The notes: generated by a model from the sequence alone, not told the origin. A stretch of 64,000 bases of DNA from Clostridium cellulovorans 743B (GCF_000145275.1 NC_014393.1:1488001-1552000); one strand, 5' to 3'. Counted from the first letter of the stretch, positions 52,801 through 62,342 are shown. A program made the numbers and translations.

Positions 52801-54456
52801 ATGAAAAAGATTATCAAAATAGTACTACCAATAATAATGATTATTATTTTGAGTTTTGCACTTTATTATCTCTTATTGCCAGCAGCAACAATTCACTCAG
52901 TAAGTACTGCTATTTTTATCCTATTTATTCTTGTTATAGTTTTGATAGCATCGGTAACAGCTGAAATGATAAGAAAGTCATCTAGAACTGAGAAGGTTAT
53001 TAATAATGTGAAAGTATCTGTTGGAAAAAGTGTAGGTGGTAGCAGTATATCGGTTAGTAGTATATCTGCTTTAGCGTTTCTCATTGTAATTATAATTTTA
53101 ATTGGAGGATTAATTTCTTCTGCAAGAATTTTTAATGCAAAAGCTTATCAAAGTTTACTAACAGTTAATGAAGGAGACTTTTTAAAAGACGTACAATCAA
53201 TTTCCTATGATATGATTCCTGCTCTAGATAAGGACTCATCAGCTAAGCTTGGCGAGCGTAAAATGGGTGAGATGTCTGATTTAGTATCTCAATTTGAGGT
53301 GACAGACATGTATACACAAATAAATTATAAGGGCAGACCTGTAAGAGTTACACCTCTTAGATATGGCGGTTTTTTTAAATGGTTAAATAATAAAGAAGTT
53401 GGAATTGCTGCCTATATAATGGTAGATATGGTATCACAAGAAGTGACATGTGTAAGACTTAATGAAGGGATTAAATATTCTCCATCAGAATTTTTTAGTA
53501 GAGATTTAAAAAGATATATAAGGTTTAAATACCCAGATATGATTTTTGATGAACCAGAGTTTGAAATTGATGAAAATGGAGACCCGTTTTGGATAATATC
53601 GCATGTAAATACGTCCATTGGGCTATATGGAGGAAAAGATATAGCTGGAGCTGTAATTTTAAATGCTGTAACAGGGGAAACAGCTTATTATAAATTAGAT
53701 GAAATACCAACTTGGGTAGATAGAGTATATAACTCAGAAAGAATTATAAATCAATATAATGATTATGGTTCTTTAACTCATGGATTTTGGAATTCTATAT
53801 TTGGTCAACGAGATGTAAAAAATACTACTGAAGGATATAATTATATTGCCTTAAATGATGATGTATATATGTACACTGGTGTTACTTCAGTGGGTAAAGA
53901 TGAGTCTAATATAGGATTTATATTAGTTAATCAAAGGACAAAGGAAACTAAGTTCTATAATATATCTGGAGCTGAAGAATATTCAGGTATGGCTTCAGCA
54001 GAAGGGTTGGTTCAACAATTTGGATATAAGGCTACCTTTCCTTTATTGCTTAATATAGACAATCAACCAACTTATTTTATGGCTCTTAAAGACGAAGCAG
54101 GGCTTGTTAAGCAATATGCAATGGTAAATATAAATCAATATCAAATTGGGGCCATTGGTGATACTATTGCTGAGTGTGAAAAAGCATATATTTCCGCTAT
54201 TTCTAAGAATGGTATTGCTGGTAATAGAAATAACGAAACTGAGGTAGTAAAAGGAACTATAGCAGAAATAAGAACTACAGTAATTGAAGGAAACTCATAC
54301 TATTTTATTGTTTTATCTAATAGTGATAGAGTATTTGTAATATCCTCTGAAAAAGATAGAAGTGTAGTAATGCTAAATCCTAAAGATAATGTAGAAATAA
54401 CATACAATCCTTCAGATAGTTCCATTATAGATGTTATAGAAATTTCAAAAGAATAG
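52801..54456 (+). CDS. Membrane-anchored protein with large extracytoplasmic domain, unknown function
   Basis: A 551-aa protein. Three hydrophobic segments lie at about residues 5-28, 36-58 and 78-105; about 440 residues follow, predicted outside. This part has regular YIMVDMVSQEVTCVRL and GAVILNAVTGETAYYKL strand pairs, each preceding a turn, which recall PepSY-like folds. A small C-terminal beta domain (EVVKGTIAEIRTTVIEGNSYYFIV) ends it. I do not recognise a named family. GAGGAGAG precedes the ATG. It is monocistronic and divergent from cotJ. Confidence 0.6.
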   Translation: MKKIIKIVLPIIMIIILSFALYYLLLPAATIHSVSTAIFILFILVIVLIASVTAEMIRKSSRTEKVINNVKVSVGKSVGGSSISVSSISALAFLIVIIILIGGLISSARIFNAKAYQSLLTVNEGDFLKDVQSISYDMIPALDKDSSAKLGERKMGEMSDLVSQFEVTDMYTQINYKGRPVRVTPLRYGGFFKWLNNKEVGIAAYIMVDMVSQEVTCVRLNEGIKYSPSEFFSRDLKRYIRFKYPDMIFDEPEFEIDENGDPFWIISHVNTSIGLYGGKDIAGAVILNAVTGETAYYKLDEIPTWVDRVYNSERIINQYNDYGSLTHGFWNSIFGQRDVKNTTEGYNYIALNDDVYMYTGVTSVGKDESNIGFILVNQRTKETKFYNISGAEEYSGMASAEGLVQQFGYKATFPLLLNIDNQPTYFMALKDEAGLVKQYAMVNINQYQIGAIGDTIAECEKAYISAISKNGIAGNRNNETEVVKGTIAEIRTTVIEGNSYYFIVLSNSDRVFVISSEKDRSVVMLNPKDNVEITYNPSDSSIIDVIEISKE

Positions 54457-54653
54457 ATTTTAAAAGAATAGATTTGAAAAGTATAGTAATACTTTACTTT
54501 AAAAGATCAACTAAATAATTTGGATTATACCTACCTAGGGATAAGTTGTAATGTAGCTAAAATAAAAATGAAAGTATAAATTCATTTAAAGTACATAAGC
54601 TAGTTTTATAGGATTAACTCTAAGAAAAAAATAGAATACGAGATGGTGCAGCT

Positions 54654-55229
54654 ATGAAAGATAATAATATTCAGAATAAGTATAAAAACTTTATGCAATT
54701 TTTAGAGCTCGTTTCTGCTAATGAATTGAACTATTTTATTTTAGATTCAAAATTTAAAGAAGGATTTAATCAAAGGATGAAGGGGTTAAGTAGAGAAGTT
54801 AAAGAAGCCTTTGATGGAGAGTTAAGAATAGTTTTTAATACTAATGATGAAGTAGCAATAATAGATTCAACAGTGTTGTCTACTTATATAGCTGATCTTT
54901 ATAGACGGTCAATGGAAGCTAAATATAAAGGTAATAGGATTGATGAGATAATAAAAAAAACTTGTGATAGTGGAGAAATGGTTAAGACGTCTTTTTTAAA
55001 GGTATCCTATAGAAGTTTATATGAGAGTTTTGATAGTGTCTACAAGGAGATAGCTTATAGAAAGCAACATCTTGAGAATAATAAAAAGTATTTTGGAGTA
55101 GAAAATTATAAAAAGTCAGATGCAGCAATTGTAATTTTAACTTTGATGGTTTTAGAAGACATATCAAAATATATTTCTGTGAAAAGAAACGTGCTTATGG
55201 ATGTAATAAAGGAAGTAGTGGATTACTAA
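54654..55229 (+). CDS. Uncharacterised soluble helical protein
   Basis: A 191-aa charged protein with no signal or membrane segment. It is mostly helical by composition, with segments MQFLELVSANELNYFILD, RMKGLSREVKEAFDGEL and YRSLYESFDSVYKEIAYR. No catalytic motif is recognised. Ribosome binding is weak (GAGATGGTGCAGCT). A hairpin follows at 55274. Function unknown. Confidence 0.55.
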   Translation: MKDNNIQNKYKNFMQFLELVSANELNYFILDSKFKEGFNQRMKGLSREVKEAFDGELRIVFNTNDEVAIIDSTVLSTYIADLYRRSMEAKYKGNRIDEIIKKTCDSGEMVKTSFLKVSYRSLYESFDSVYKEIAYRKQHLENNKKYFGVENYKKSDAAIVILTLMVLEDISKYISVKRNVLMDVIKEVVDY

Positions 55230-55273
55230 TAAAATTGGTAAATTAATATCAAGAACTATATATAAGTGAAGAA

Positions 55274-55321
55274 AGGTAGAGTTTGTTAAATAGGATCTGT
55301 TTCAGTTAACAAGCTCTACCT
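55274..55321 (+). terminator. Stem-loop after the helical protein gene
   Basis: AGGTAGAGTTTGTTAA pairs with TTAACAAGCTCTACCT with one G-T mismatch around a 16-nt loop. No T-run follows, so termination is less sure. Confidence 0.55.
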
Positions 55322-55657
55322 ATGTTTCTAAACGGCATAAACTATATCAAATTGAATATAACTAATTATGATAAATAAATTGTATTAGAATATAATTAGC
55401 TAGTTTTTTAATAAAAAAAATATAGGGTTTTCAAAAAAAATAACTATTTTTTTATACATTATATTTTTTGATTCGACAAAAATGTAAATACTTAATATAC
55501 CATAAAAAACAGTAAAAATACTTGTATGTAAATTAGTGTTATCAGAATGGGTAGTTTCTAAGATATAATGTCGCAGTAAGTCATACGATTATACGATCAA
55601 AAAACAACAAAACGACAATTTATACTTATTCATTGTGATAATATTAAAGCATAATAT
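55322..55657. other. Gene-free AT-rich region
   Basis: No gene, RNA or repeat of note beyond A and T runs. It should hold the promoter for the small gene at 55691. Confidence 0.5.
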
Positions 55658-55677
55658 TTGTGAAATTAATTTCACAA
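55658..55677. promoter_or_regulatory. Perfect 20-bp palindrome, probable operator
   Basis: TTGTGAAATTAATTTCACAA is fully self-complementary and ends 13 bases before the start codon of the next gene. It resembles Rex (TTGTGAANNNNTTCACAA) but the half-sites are two bases further apart, and CRP sites but likewise with a longer spacer. Confidence 0.6.
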
Positions 55678-55690
55678 TGGGGGGTTGCTT

Positions 55691-56047
55691 GTGGAAATTG
55701 TACAAACATTGAGTAAAAGTCATATGGAAGGCACAATTGAATATGCTTACCAATACAATTTAATAAGAAATACTATTGAAATTGAAGTTTGTGGAAAAAA
55801 TATTGAGGTTCAAGGATATGGTATAAAAGCTATTAGAACCCATTCCAATAGTGAAGGAGTAGTATTTCAAGAAGAAGATCTAGTTAAAATAATCAGTCCT
55901 CAAAGACATAAGGTACAAAGCTTACTTAAGCTACTTTGGGACAACGTTGTATCACCAGTCCATTTAATAGATGTTTTAGGTGAATACATAGATGAATTTA
56001 TAGGTGATTTTGATCAAGTAGATCTAGAAAATGTAGCAACAAATTAA
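55691..56047 (+). CDS. Small uncharacterised protein
   Basis: I choose GTG 55691, six bases after a run of G that serves as ribosome binding site (TTG 55685 is the alternative). The 118-aa product is rich in beta strands in its first 60 residues (IEYAYQYNLIRNTIEIEV; VQGYGIKAIRT) and helical at the end. It may belong to the clostridial DUF6514 family, but I am unsure. No signal peptide. It sits right after a perfect palindrome, so it is probably regulated. Confidence 0.6.
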   Translation: MEIVQTLSKSHMEGTIEYAYQYNLIRNTIEIEVCGKNIEVQGYGIKAIRTHSNSEGVVFQEEDLVKIISPQRHKVQSLLKLLWDNVVSPVHLIDVLGEYIDEFIGDFDQVDLENVATN

Positions 56048-56067
56048 TGTAAATAGTATTATATATA

Positions 56068-56113
56068 AGATGAATTCGTATCTTCTAAGGGTGCGATTTC
56101 ATCTCTTTTTTTG
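56068..56113 (+). terminator. Intrinsic terminator
   Basis: AGATGAATTCG pairs with CGATTTCATCT (one mismatch) around a 15-nt loop, then CTTTTTTT. Confidence 0.8.
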
Positions 56114-56274
56114 CGTTAAAATTAATAATTAAAAGCGTTTCTATTTAGTTTATAAAAGTTGTTATATAAATAAGGTGTGCTAGTTAATTGAGTAATCATA
56201 TATATATTTTATATCATATTTAGAATACTTTGATAATAATAATAACTTGAAGCTATTTATTTTTGGAGGTCTTG

Positions 56275-56901
56275 GTGAAATATATAAAGGTTATACTTAT
56301 AGTATTAACTGTTCTTGTGATTATAGCAGGTTCAGGATTAGCTTTGTACAAGTATATGGATACCCCAAAAACAAATGAAGAAGTATTAGATTATTTAAAA
56401 GATATAGATGGATACAGTTCTGATGTTACCATGGAGTATAAAAATTCCAGACAAACAAGTAAAGATAAATGTAAACAATTTTATTTAAAGAATTATGGAT
56501 ATAGGGTTGAAATCAATGGTGAAAGAGTATTATTATTTAATAAAGAAAAGTTAATAGTGAATAATTTAAAAACTGGACATAGTTTTGAGACTTCTAAGGA
56601 ATTTGATGAAATATATAGATATACTTTTTTTAAAGATTTTATAAACTTGCTTTATACGGAACAGGAAATAAGGACATCCATAGTTAAGGAAGGAACTAAA
56701 GAATACATAAAACTTTCCTTGATTATGCTTAGGAATAATAACAATATTAATAGTGGAGATTTATTTATTGATAATGATTCTTTAGTGCCATATAAGCTAG
56801 TTATTTATAATAATAAAGGTGAAATAACATTAACTGCAAAATATGATAATTTTGTTATAAATAAAGAAGTGGACAAAAACTTGTTTATAGTTGGAAGGTA
56901 G
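56275..56901 (+). CDS. GerS-like germination protein (LolA-like fold)
   Basis: GTG 56275 lies five bases after GGAGG. The 208-aa product has one N-terminal hydrophobic segment (ILIVLTVLVIIAGSGLALY) but no lipobox Cys, then a beta-rich LolA-like domain (VTMEYKNSRQTSKDKCKQFYL; LFIDNDSLVPYKLVIYNNKGE). In C. difficile gerS is just upstream of alr2, and GerS is a lipoprotein that activates CwlD for cortex modification. The same order here, plus similar size and fold pattern, is the basis for the call. The missing lipid anchor means a membrane-anchored variant. The stop is 1-7 bases before the alr start. Confidence 0.65.
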   Translation: MKYIKVILIVLTVLVIIAGSGLALYKYMDTPKTNEEVLDYLKDIDGYSSDVTMEYKNSRQTSKDKCKQFYLKNYGYRVEINGERVLLFNKEKLIVNNLKTGHSFETSKEFDEIYRYTFFKDFINLLYTEQEIRTSIVKEGTKEYIKLSLIMLRNNNNINSGDLFIDNDSLVPYKLVIYNNKGEITLTAKYDNFVINKEVDKNLFIVGR

Positions 56902-56902
56902 G

Positions 56903-58069
56903 ATGAACATGTTTAAACATATCAGACCAGTTTGGGCAGAGATAAATTTAGATAATTTAGCTCATAATATGAGAGAGATAAAGAAAATAACAAGAGCAAA
57001 GGATATTATTGCTGTAGTTAAGGCTGATGGATATGGTCATGGAGCTATTGATACTAGTAAGATACTTTTAGAGAATGGTGCTACAGCTTTAGCTGTAGCT
57101 GTAATAAGTGAGGCTGTAGAGCTAAGACGCAATGGTATAAAATGTCCTATAATGATACTTGGATATACTCCAACTATCTATGGAGATAGCCTTGTTAAAT
57201 ATGACATATCTCCTACTGTTTTTACTTATGAATATGCTAAGGAACTTTCTGATATTGCTAAGGCGGAAGATAAAATAATAAAAATACAGGTAGCTTTAGA
57301 TACTGGTATGGGGAGAATTGGATTTATGCCTGATAAAAATAGTGTAGAAGAGGTATATAAAATCTCCAAGTTACCTAATATATCGATAGAGGGTATTTTT
57401 TCACACTTCTCAACTTCAGATGAAGCTAATAAGAAATTTACCTTAGAACAGTTAAAAAAATATGAAGATTTTATTCATAACCTAGAAGAAAGAGGCATAA
57501 ATATTAAAATAAGACATATTGCAAATAGCGCTGCAATAATAGACTTAAAGGATACGCATTTTGAAGCAGTACGCTCAGGGATAATAATGTATGGCTACTA
57601 TCCTTCAAAGGAGGTCAATGTATCAAAACTGTTGCTAAAACCCGTTATGACTCTAAAGACAAACATAATACACGTAAAAAAGTTACCCAAAGATTATTCA
57701 ATTAGTTATGGAAGAACCTACAAAACACAAAAAGAAGAGATAATAGCAACACTGCCAGTAGGTTATGCTGATGGTTATACTCGTCAGCTATCAGATAAAG
57801 CACAAGTAATAATCAATGGGAAATTAGCTCCAGTAGTTGGGAGAATTTGCATGGACCAATGTATGGTTAATGTCACAGATATTGATGATGTTAAGATTGG
57901 CGATGAAGTCATACTAATGGGACAGTGTGATAATGTGAAAATGGATGCTGACGACATAGCAGGACTCTTAGAAACTATAAATTATGAAGTGGTATGCATG
58001 ATAGGGAAACGTGTTCCACGAGTATACATACAAGATAATAAAGTCATAAAAATAAGGAATTATGTATAG
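56903..58069 (+). CDS. alr: Alanine racemase
   Basis: A protein of about 388 aa; ATG 56903 or 56909, both after GGAAGG. Motifs: WAEINLDNLAHN, PLP lysine in AVVKADGYGHGA (about residue 38), MGRIGFMPD, RSGIIMYGYYPS, catalytic Tyr in SISYGRTYKT, PVGYADGYTR and GRICMDQCMVN. It makes D-alanine for peptidoglycan. It is co-transcribed with the GerS-like gene and followed by mazEF, as in many Firmicutes. Spores may also use it to clear L-alanine. Confidence 0.95.
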   Translation: MNMFKHIRPVWAEINLDNLAHNMREIKKITRAKDIIAVVKADGYGHGAIDTSKILLENGATALAVAVISEAVELRRNGIKCPIMILGYTPTIYGDSLVKYDISPTVFTYEYAKELSDIAKAEDKIIKIQVALDTGMGRIGFMPDKNSVEEVYKISKLPNISIEGIFSHFSTSDEANKKFTLEQLKKYEDFIHNLEERGINIKIRHIANSAAIIDLKDTHFEAVRSGIIMYGYYPSKEVNVSKLLLKPVMTLKTNIIHVKKLPKDYSISYGRTYKTQKEEIIATLPVGYADGYTRQLSDKAQVIINGKLAPVVGRICMDQCMVNVTDIDDVKIGDEVILMGQCDNVKMDADDIAGLLETINYEVVCMIGKRVPRVYIQDNKVIKIRNYV

Positions 58070-58184
58070 TTAGAATTATTTAAGGACAGTATTAACATAT
58101 AAAGAGTTTTAATTACACAAGGATTTTTTTAAATAATATAGCTATACATGGTTACTGTAGGGTTAGTAGGAGGTAGTGATTGTA

Positions 58185-58505
58185 ATGTTGGAATCTAAAA
58201 ATATGGTGGTAGACCTCACTGAAATACTTTTTGAAGAAGTTGAAAAAACTTTGGAATATGATGGAAAAAAGAAAACGGAATTTATAAAGGAAGCAATAAT
58301 ACATTATATTAATGAGAAGAAAAGACTAGCAACAATAGAAGAAATGAAAAAAGGTTATATTGAAATGGCTAGACTAAATATGGAATTTGCAGAGTTAGGA
58401 ATTCAAGGTGAACTCACAGGATTAATAGATTATGAAGTAAGTCTTTCGGAGAGTGAGATACGAGATGACAATGGTAGTGAAAAGAGGAGATATATATTAT
58501 GCTGA
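58185..58505 (+). CDS. MazE-type antitoxin
   Basis: The start is ATG 58185, or GTG 58176 in the same frame; GGAGG lies at about 58169. The 106-aa protein has an N-terminal ribbon-helix-helix domain (MVVDLTEILFEEVEKTLEYD, KKTEFIKEAIIHYINEKK) like EndoAI/NdoAI of Bacillus and a helical C-terminal part (MKKGYIEMARLNMEFAELG) that would wrap the toxin. It overlaps the toxin gene by about 40 bases. RHH antitoxins repress their own operon. Confidence 0.88.
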   Translation: MLESKNMVVDLTEILFEEVEKTLEYDGKKKTEFIKEAIIHYINEKKRLATIEEMKKGYIEMARLNMEFAELGIQGELTGLIDYEVSLSESEIRDDNGSEKRRYILC

Positions 58506-58815
58506 CTTGAGCCCAGTTGTCGGATCAGAACAAGGGGGTATCCGTCCGGTTCTCATTATTCAAAATGACGTAGGCAATAAATATAGCCCTACAGTAATCG
58601 TTGCAGCAATAACTTCGCAAATTAACAAAGCGAAACTTCCTACACATGTTGAAATTTCGTCTGAAGAATATGGCCTCAACAAGGACTCAGTAGTTTTGTT
58701 AGAACAAGTAAGAACGCTAGATAAGAAAAGGCTAAAAGAAAAAATCGGTCATATGTCAGATGTTGATATGAAAAAAGTCGACGAGGCAATAGTGGTAAGT
58801 ATGTCTCTAGTATGA
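58465..58815 (+). CDS. MazF/NdoA-type mRNA endoribonuclease toxin
   Basis: ATG 58465 (or 58471) gives a protein starting (MT)MVVKRGDIYYADLSPVVGSEQGG, nearly the same as B. subtilis EndoA. Further family blocks are RPVLIIQNDVGNKYSPTVIVAAIT, the conserved Thr-Ser near residue 50 and LEQVRTLDKKRL. About 116 aa. It cleaves mRNA at short sequences and is held by the upstream antitoxin. A strong terminator follows. Confidence 0.94.
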   Translation: MTMVVKRGDIYYADLSPVVGSEQGGIRPVLIIQNDVGNKYSPTVIVAAITSQINKAKLPTHVEISSEEYGLNKDSVVLLEQVRTLDKKRLKEKIGHMSDVDMKKVDEAIVVSMSLV

Positions 58816-58817
58816 AG

Positions 58818-58873
58818 AAAGAGGATGTCTCAAAATGATTGAAGAATTAGTTTGAGAGGCATCCTCTTTTATA
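58818..58873 (+). terminator. Terminator after mazEF
   Basis: AAAGAGGATG and TCTCAAA pair with TTTGAGA and CATCCTCTTT in a long, bulged stem, followed by TTTTAT. Confidence 0.85.
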
Positions 58874-59313
58874 TTAATAATTGTTAAAAACAGCTTTATC
58901 TTAAAGTTGTTTTTTTATGTTCTTATGGGTATTAGTTTCTATTAATAAATCTATAATTTAGCTACTCTAACTGGTTTATATAAATGTATGAAAAATGTTG
59001 ATAAATAAAAAATTATTTATATTTTAAAATATATTATATTTAAAGAAACTATAAAGATCTAATTGCAAACGTATAAGCAGATAAAAAAAACCTAGTGTTG
59101 TAAGAGTTATGATATATATGATAGAATAAGTAATGTGCTACACTATATTTAAATGTGTTACACAATAAACGTTATTATGGGAAAAAACTAATAAGAAATC
59201 GATAAAAATTTTAACTATAAAGTTTGGATATAATAACGGTTTTATGTTAATATAAACGTATTGGTAAAATAATTTCCCAAAATTAAATTACGAAAATTCA
59301 GGAGGTAAAATTC
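58874..59313. other. Gene-free region before the split transketolase
   Basis: About 440 AT-rich bases with no gene. A TATAAT at about 59229-59234 is a likely -10 box; its -35 is not clear. GGAGGT precedes the downstream ATG. Confidence 0.5.
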
Positions 59314-60138
59314 ATGTCTTACAATACTAATGAGCTTAAGGCAATCTCAACAAATGTAAGAAAAGATATCGTGACTATGATTACTGAATCAAAATCAGGT
59401 CATCCAGGTGGATCACTTTCAATAGCAGATATAATGACAACATTATATTTTGCTGAAATGAATGTAGACCCTAAAAATCCAAAGGATGAAAACAGAGATA
59501 GATTTGTTTTATCAAAGGGTCACGCAGCACCAGTACTATATTCAGTACTTGCTGAAAAAGGATATTTCCCAAAAGAAGAACTTATGAAGCTTAGAAAGAT
59601 TGATTCAATACTACAAGGTCATCCAAATATGAACTATGTTCCAGGTGTTGATATGTCAACGGGTTCATTAGGGCAAGGTATTTCTACAGCTGTAGGTATG
59701 GCTTTAGCTGGTAAACTTGATAACAAAGAATACAGAGTTTATACAGTATTAGGTGATGGAGAACTTGAAGAAGGTCAAGTTTGGGAAGCAGCAATGTGTG
59801 CAGCTCAATATAAATTAGATAATTTAACTGCTTTTGTTGATTATAATAAATTGCAAATAGATGGTAATCTTTGGGATGTTGTATCTCCTGAACCAATCGC
59901 TGATAAATTTGTTGCTTTCAATTGGCATGTTATTGCTATTGATGGTCATGATTTTGATGCAATAAAGAATGCTCTTGAAGAAGCTAAAAATACAAAAGGT
60001 AAGCCAACAGTTATCGTTGCAAACACAATAAAAGGTAAGGGTGTTTCATTTATGGAAAACCAATGTGCATGGCACGGTACTGCACCAAGCGCACAACAAT
60101 GTAGTGATGCTTTAGCTGAACTTGGAGGTGAAAATTAA
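59314..60138 (+). CDS. Transketolase, N-terminal subunit
   Basis: A 274-aa protein equal to the N-terminal (thiamine-diphosphate pyrophosphate-binding) domain: ITESKSGHPGGSLSIADIMTTLYF, GHAAPVLYSVLAEKG, GSLGQGISTAVGMALAGKL and GDGELEEGQVWEA with the metal-binding Asp and Asn-Lys further on. It works only with the C-terminal subunit, whose ATG overlaps this stop codon by one base (TAATG). Split transketolases are common in clostridia and archaea. Redundant with the full-length enzyme in the ara operon; this one is likely the housekeeping copy. Confidence 0.95.
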   Translation: MSYNTNELKAISTNVRKDIVTMITESKSGHPGGSLSIADIMTTLYFAEMNVDPKNPKDENRDRFVLSKGHAAPVLYSVLAEKGYFPKEELMKLRKIDSILQGHPNMNYVPGVDMSTGSLGQGISTAVGMALAGKLDNKEYRVYTVLGDGELEEGQVWEAAMCAAQYKLDNLTAFVDYNKLQIDGNLWDVVSPEPIADKFVAFNWHVIAIDGHDFDAIKNALEEAKNTKGKPTVIVANTIKGKGVSFMENQCAWHGTAPSAQQCSDALAELGGEN

Positions 60139-61076
60139 TGGGTAAGATAGCAACTAGAGAAGCATATGGTAAAGCTTTAGCAGAATTAGGTAAAGTAAAT
60201 AGTAATGTAGTTGTATTAGATGCCGATTTATCAAAATCAACTAAAACAGCTGATTTTAAAAAGGAATGCCCTGATAGATTCATAAACATCGGTATTGCAG
60301 AAGGTAACATGATGAGTGTTGCTGCTGGACTTGCAGCTTGTGGTAAAACCGTTTTTGCAAGTACTTTTGCTATGTTCGCTGCAGGAAGAGCTTTTGAGCA
60401 AATAAGAAACTCAATAGGATATCCTCACCTAAATGTTAAGATTTGTGCTACTCATGCGGGCTTAACTGTAGGAGAAGATGGAGCTTCACACCAATCTATT
60501 GAAGATTTAGCACTTATGAGAACTATACCAGGTATGGTAGTATTATCACCAAGTGATGGTGTAGAAACAGAAGCAGCTATAAAGGCAGTAGCTGAATATC
60601 AAGGACCATGCTACGTAAGACTTGGTAGAATGGCTGTTAACACTATAAATGATTTTGAAGGTTATAAATTTGAAATTGGAAAGGCTGTTACATTAAAAGA
60701 AGGAACAGATGCTACTATAATTGCAACAGGAATAATGGTAGATGCTGCTTTAGAAGCTTATGAAAAGCTTAAAGAAGAAGGTATTAATGTAAGAGTATTA
60801 AATATACATACAATCAAACCAATTGATTCAGAAGCTATAATAAAAGCTGCAAAAGAGACTGGATTAATTGTAACTGCTGAAGAACATACTGTTTTAGGCG
60901 GTCTTGGATCAGCAGTAGCAGAAGTTGTAGCAGAAAATCATCCTGTAATGGTTAAAAAGGTAGGAATAAAAGATACTTTCGGAGAAAGTGGTACTCCTGA
61001 TAAGTTGATTATTAAGTACGGATTAACTAGCAAGGAAATCATTGATGCAGTAAAAGCTGGAATAGCTAGCAAATAG
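60138..61076 (+). CDS. Transketolase, C-terminal subunit
   Basis: A 312-aa protein with the pyrimidine-binding domain (FINIGIAEGNMMSVAAGLAACG, catalytic Glu in GIAEGN; HAGLTVGEDGASHQSIEDLALMR) and the C-terminal domain (VRVLNIHTIKPIDSEAI; TAEEHTVLGGLGSAVAE). Translationally coupled to the N-terminal subunit through TAATG overlap. A very strong terminator follows at 61123. Confidence 0.95.
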   Translation: MGKIATREAYGKALAELGKVNSNVVVLDADLSKSTKTADFKKECPDRFINIGIAEGNMMSVAAGLAACGKTVFASTFAMFAAGRAFEQIRNSIGYPHLNVKICATHAGLTVGEDGASHQSIEDLALMRTIPGMVVLSPSDGVETEAAIKAVAEYQGPCYVRLGRMAVNTINDFEGYKFEIGKAVTLKEGTDATIIATGIMVDAALEAYEKLKEEGINVRVLNIHTIKPIDSEAIIKAAKETGLIVTAEEHTVLGGLGSAVAEVVAENHPVMVKKVGIKDTFGESGTPDKLIIKYGLTSKEIIDAVKAGIASK

Positions 61077-61122
61077 TTTGGATGATTTGCAATTAAATAT
61101 TACAAAAACAATAAGAAAATAT

Positions 61123-61170
61123 GCAGTAGTATCTCCTAAAGTTAATTTTAGGAGATACTACTGCTTTTTT
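61123..61170 (+). terminator. Very strong intrinsic terminator
   Basis: GCAGTAGTATCTCCTAAA pairs fully with TTTAGGAGATACTACTGC around a 6-nt loop, followed by TTTTTT. Confidence 0.95.
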
Positions 61171-61236
61171 AGTTTATTGAAAAAGTTATTGCAAATAATA
61201 ATATTAGATTTATATTTTACAAGGAGGAAATTCAAA

Positions 61237-62103
61237 GTGAATGATAAGATAAAAAAACAAACGATGAGAATTCTTAAAACTATTATAGGAGTAATAATTG
61301 TATCAATATCGATTAAGTTTTTTTTAGCTCCAAATAAAATTGCTGCAGGTGGAATCTCTGGTATAGCAATTATTTTAAATAATTTTTTCAGTAATATTCC
61401 AGTAGGAGCTTTTATGCTTGTTATGGATATGGGGTTATTCTTAATAGCATTTATTATATTGGGAAAGAATTTTGGTGGAATTTCTCTTTTTGCAAGTATA
61501 TCTTTAGCTGGTTTTACGTGGGTTTTAGATTATATTTTTCCGTATAATGTTGCACTTACAAATGATCTTTTGTTAGCGACTATTTTTGGTACTATTATTT
61601 CTGGAATTGGTATGGGGATTGTGTTCAATCAAAATGCTTCAACAGGTGGAACTGATATCATTGCCAAGATAATAAACAAGTATTTGCACATAGATATGGG
61701 AAAATCTTTACTGATGGTGGATTTGATAGTAACTATCGTAGCGGGGATAACCTTAGGATTTGATCAAGGGTTAGTTGCTGTTTTAGGGGTTATATTAAAT
61801 GGATCTATAATAGATAAAACAATAGAAGGACTAAATATCTCTAAACAAATAATAATAGTGAGTAAAGAAAAAATTAAAATAAAGGAGTTTATTTTAAAGG
61901 ATTTAGATAGAGGTTGCACCATTATATCAGCCAAAGGTGGTTATACTGGAAAAGAAACAGAATTAATCTATACTGTTTTGGGGAGAAAAGAATTGATAAA
62001 GTTAAAGGAATATGTAAGAGAGATAGATAGATACGCTTTTATCAACGTATCAGATTCTCATGAAGTATTAGGAGAAGGGTTTAAAAATCTTTTAGAAGAA
62101 TAA
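61237..62103 (+). CDS. YitT-family membrane protein
   Basis: I choose GTG 61237, nine bases after AAGGAGG; the frame reaches back to 61078, but that would cross the terminator. The 288-aa product has five to six membrane segments (DUF161: FFLAPNKIAAGGISGIAIIL; GTDIIAKIINKY) and a C-terminal cytoplasmic DUF2179 domain (GCTIISAKGGYTGKETELIYTVLGR). The family is widespread in Firmicutes; no transport substrate is established. Confidence 0.9.
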   Translation: MNDKIKKQTMRILKTIIGVIIVSISIKFFLAPNKIAAGGISGIAIILNNFFSNIPVGAFMLVMDMGLFLIAFIILGKNFGGISLFASISLAGFTWVLDYIFPYNVALTNDLLLATIFGTIISGIGMGIVFNQNASTGGTDIIAKIINKYLHIDMGKSLLMVDLIVTIVAGITLGFDQGLVAVLGVILNGSIIDKTIEGLNISKQIIIVSKEKIKIKEFILKDLDRGCTIISAKGGYTGKETELIYTVLGRKELIKLKEYVREIDRYAFINVSDSHEVLGEGFKNLLEE

Positions 62104-62342
62104 TTTAAGGATATTAGATTTTAAGGTATTATTATTGCACAACTTCATTAATAAGCCAGTACTAAGTGAGATTTGAAAAATATACTTAGTTGACTATGGA
62201 AAATTATCATGTAATAATATATACTTATATAGGAGTATCAGAGGAGTATCATATGACAATAAAGTATTAATCTGGGAAAAAATTTTAATTTTTTGTTGTT
62301 ATGTGTTATAATCAATGAAAAAACGAATAAGGAGTTGTGCAA

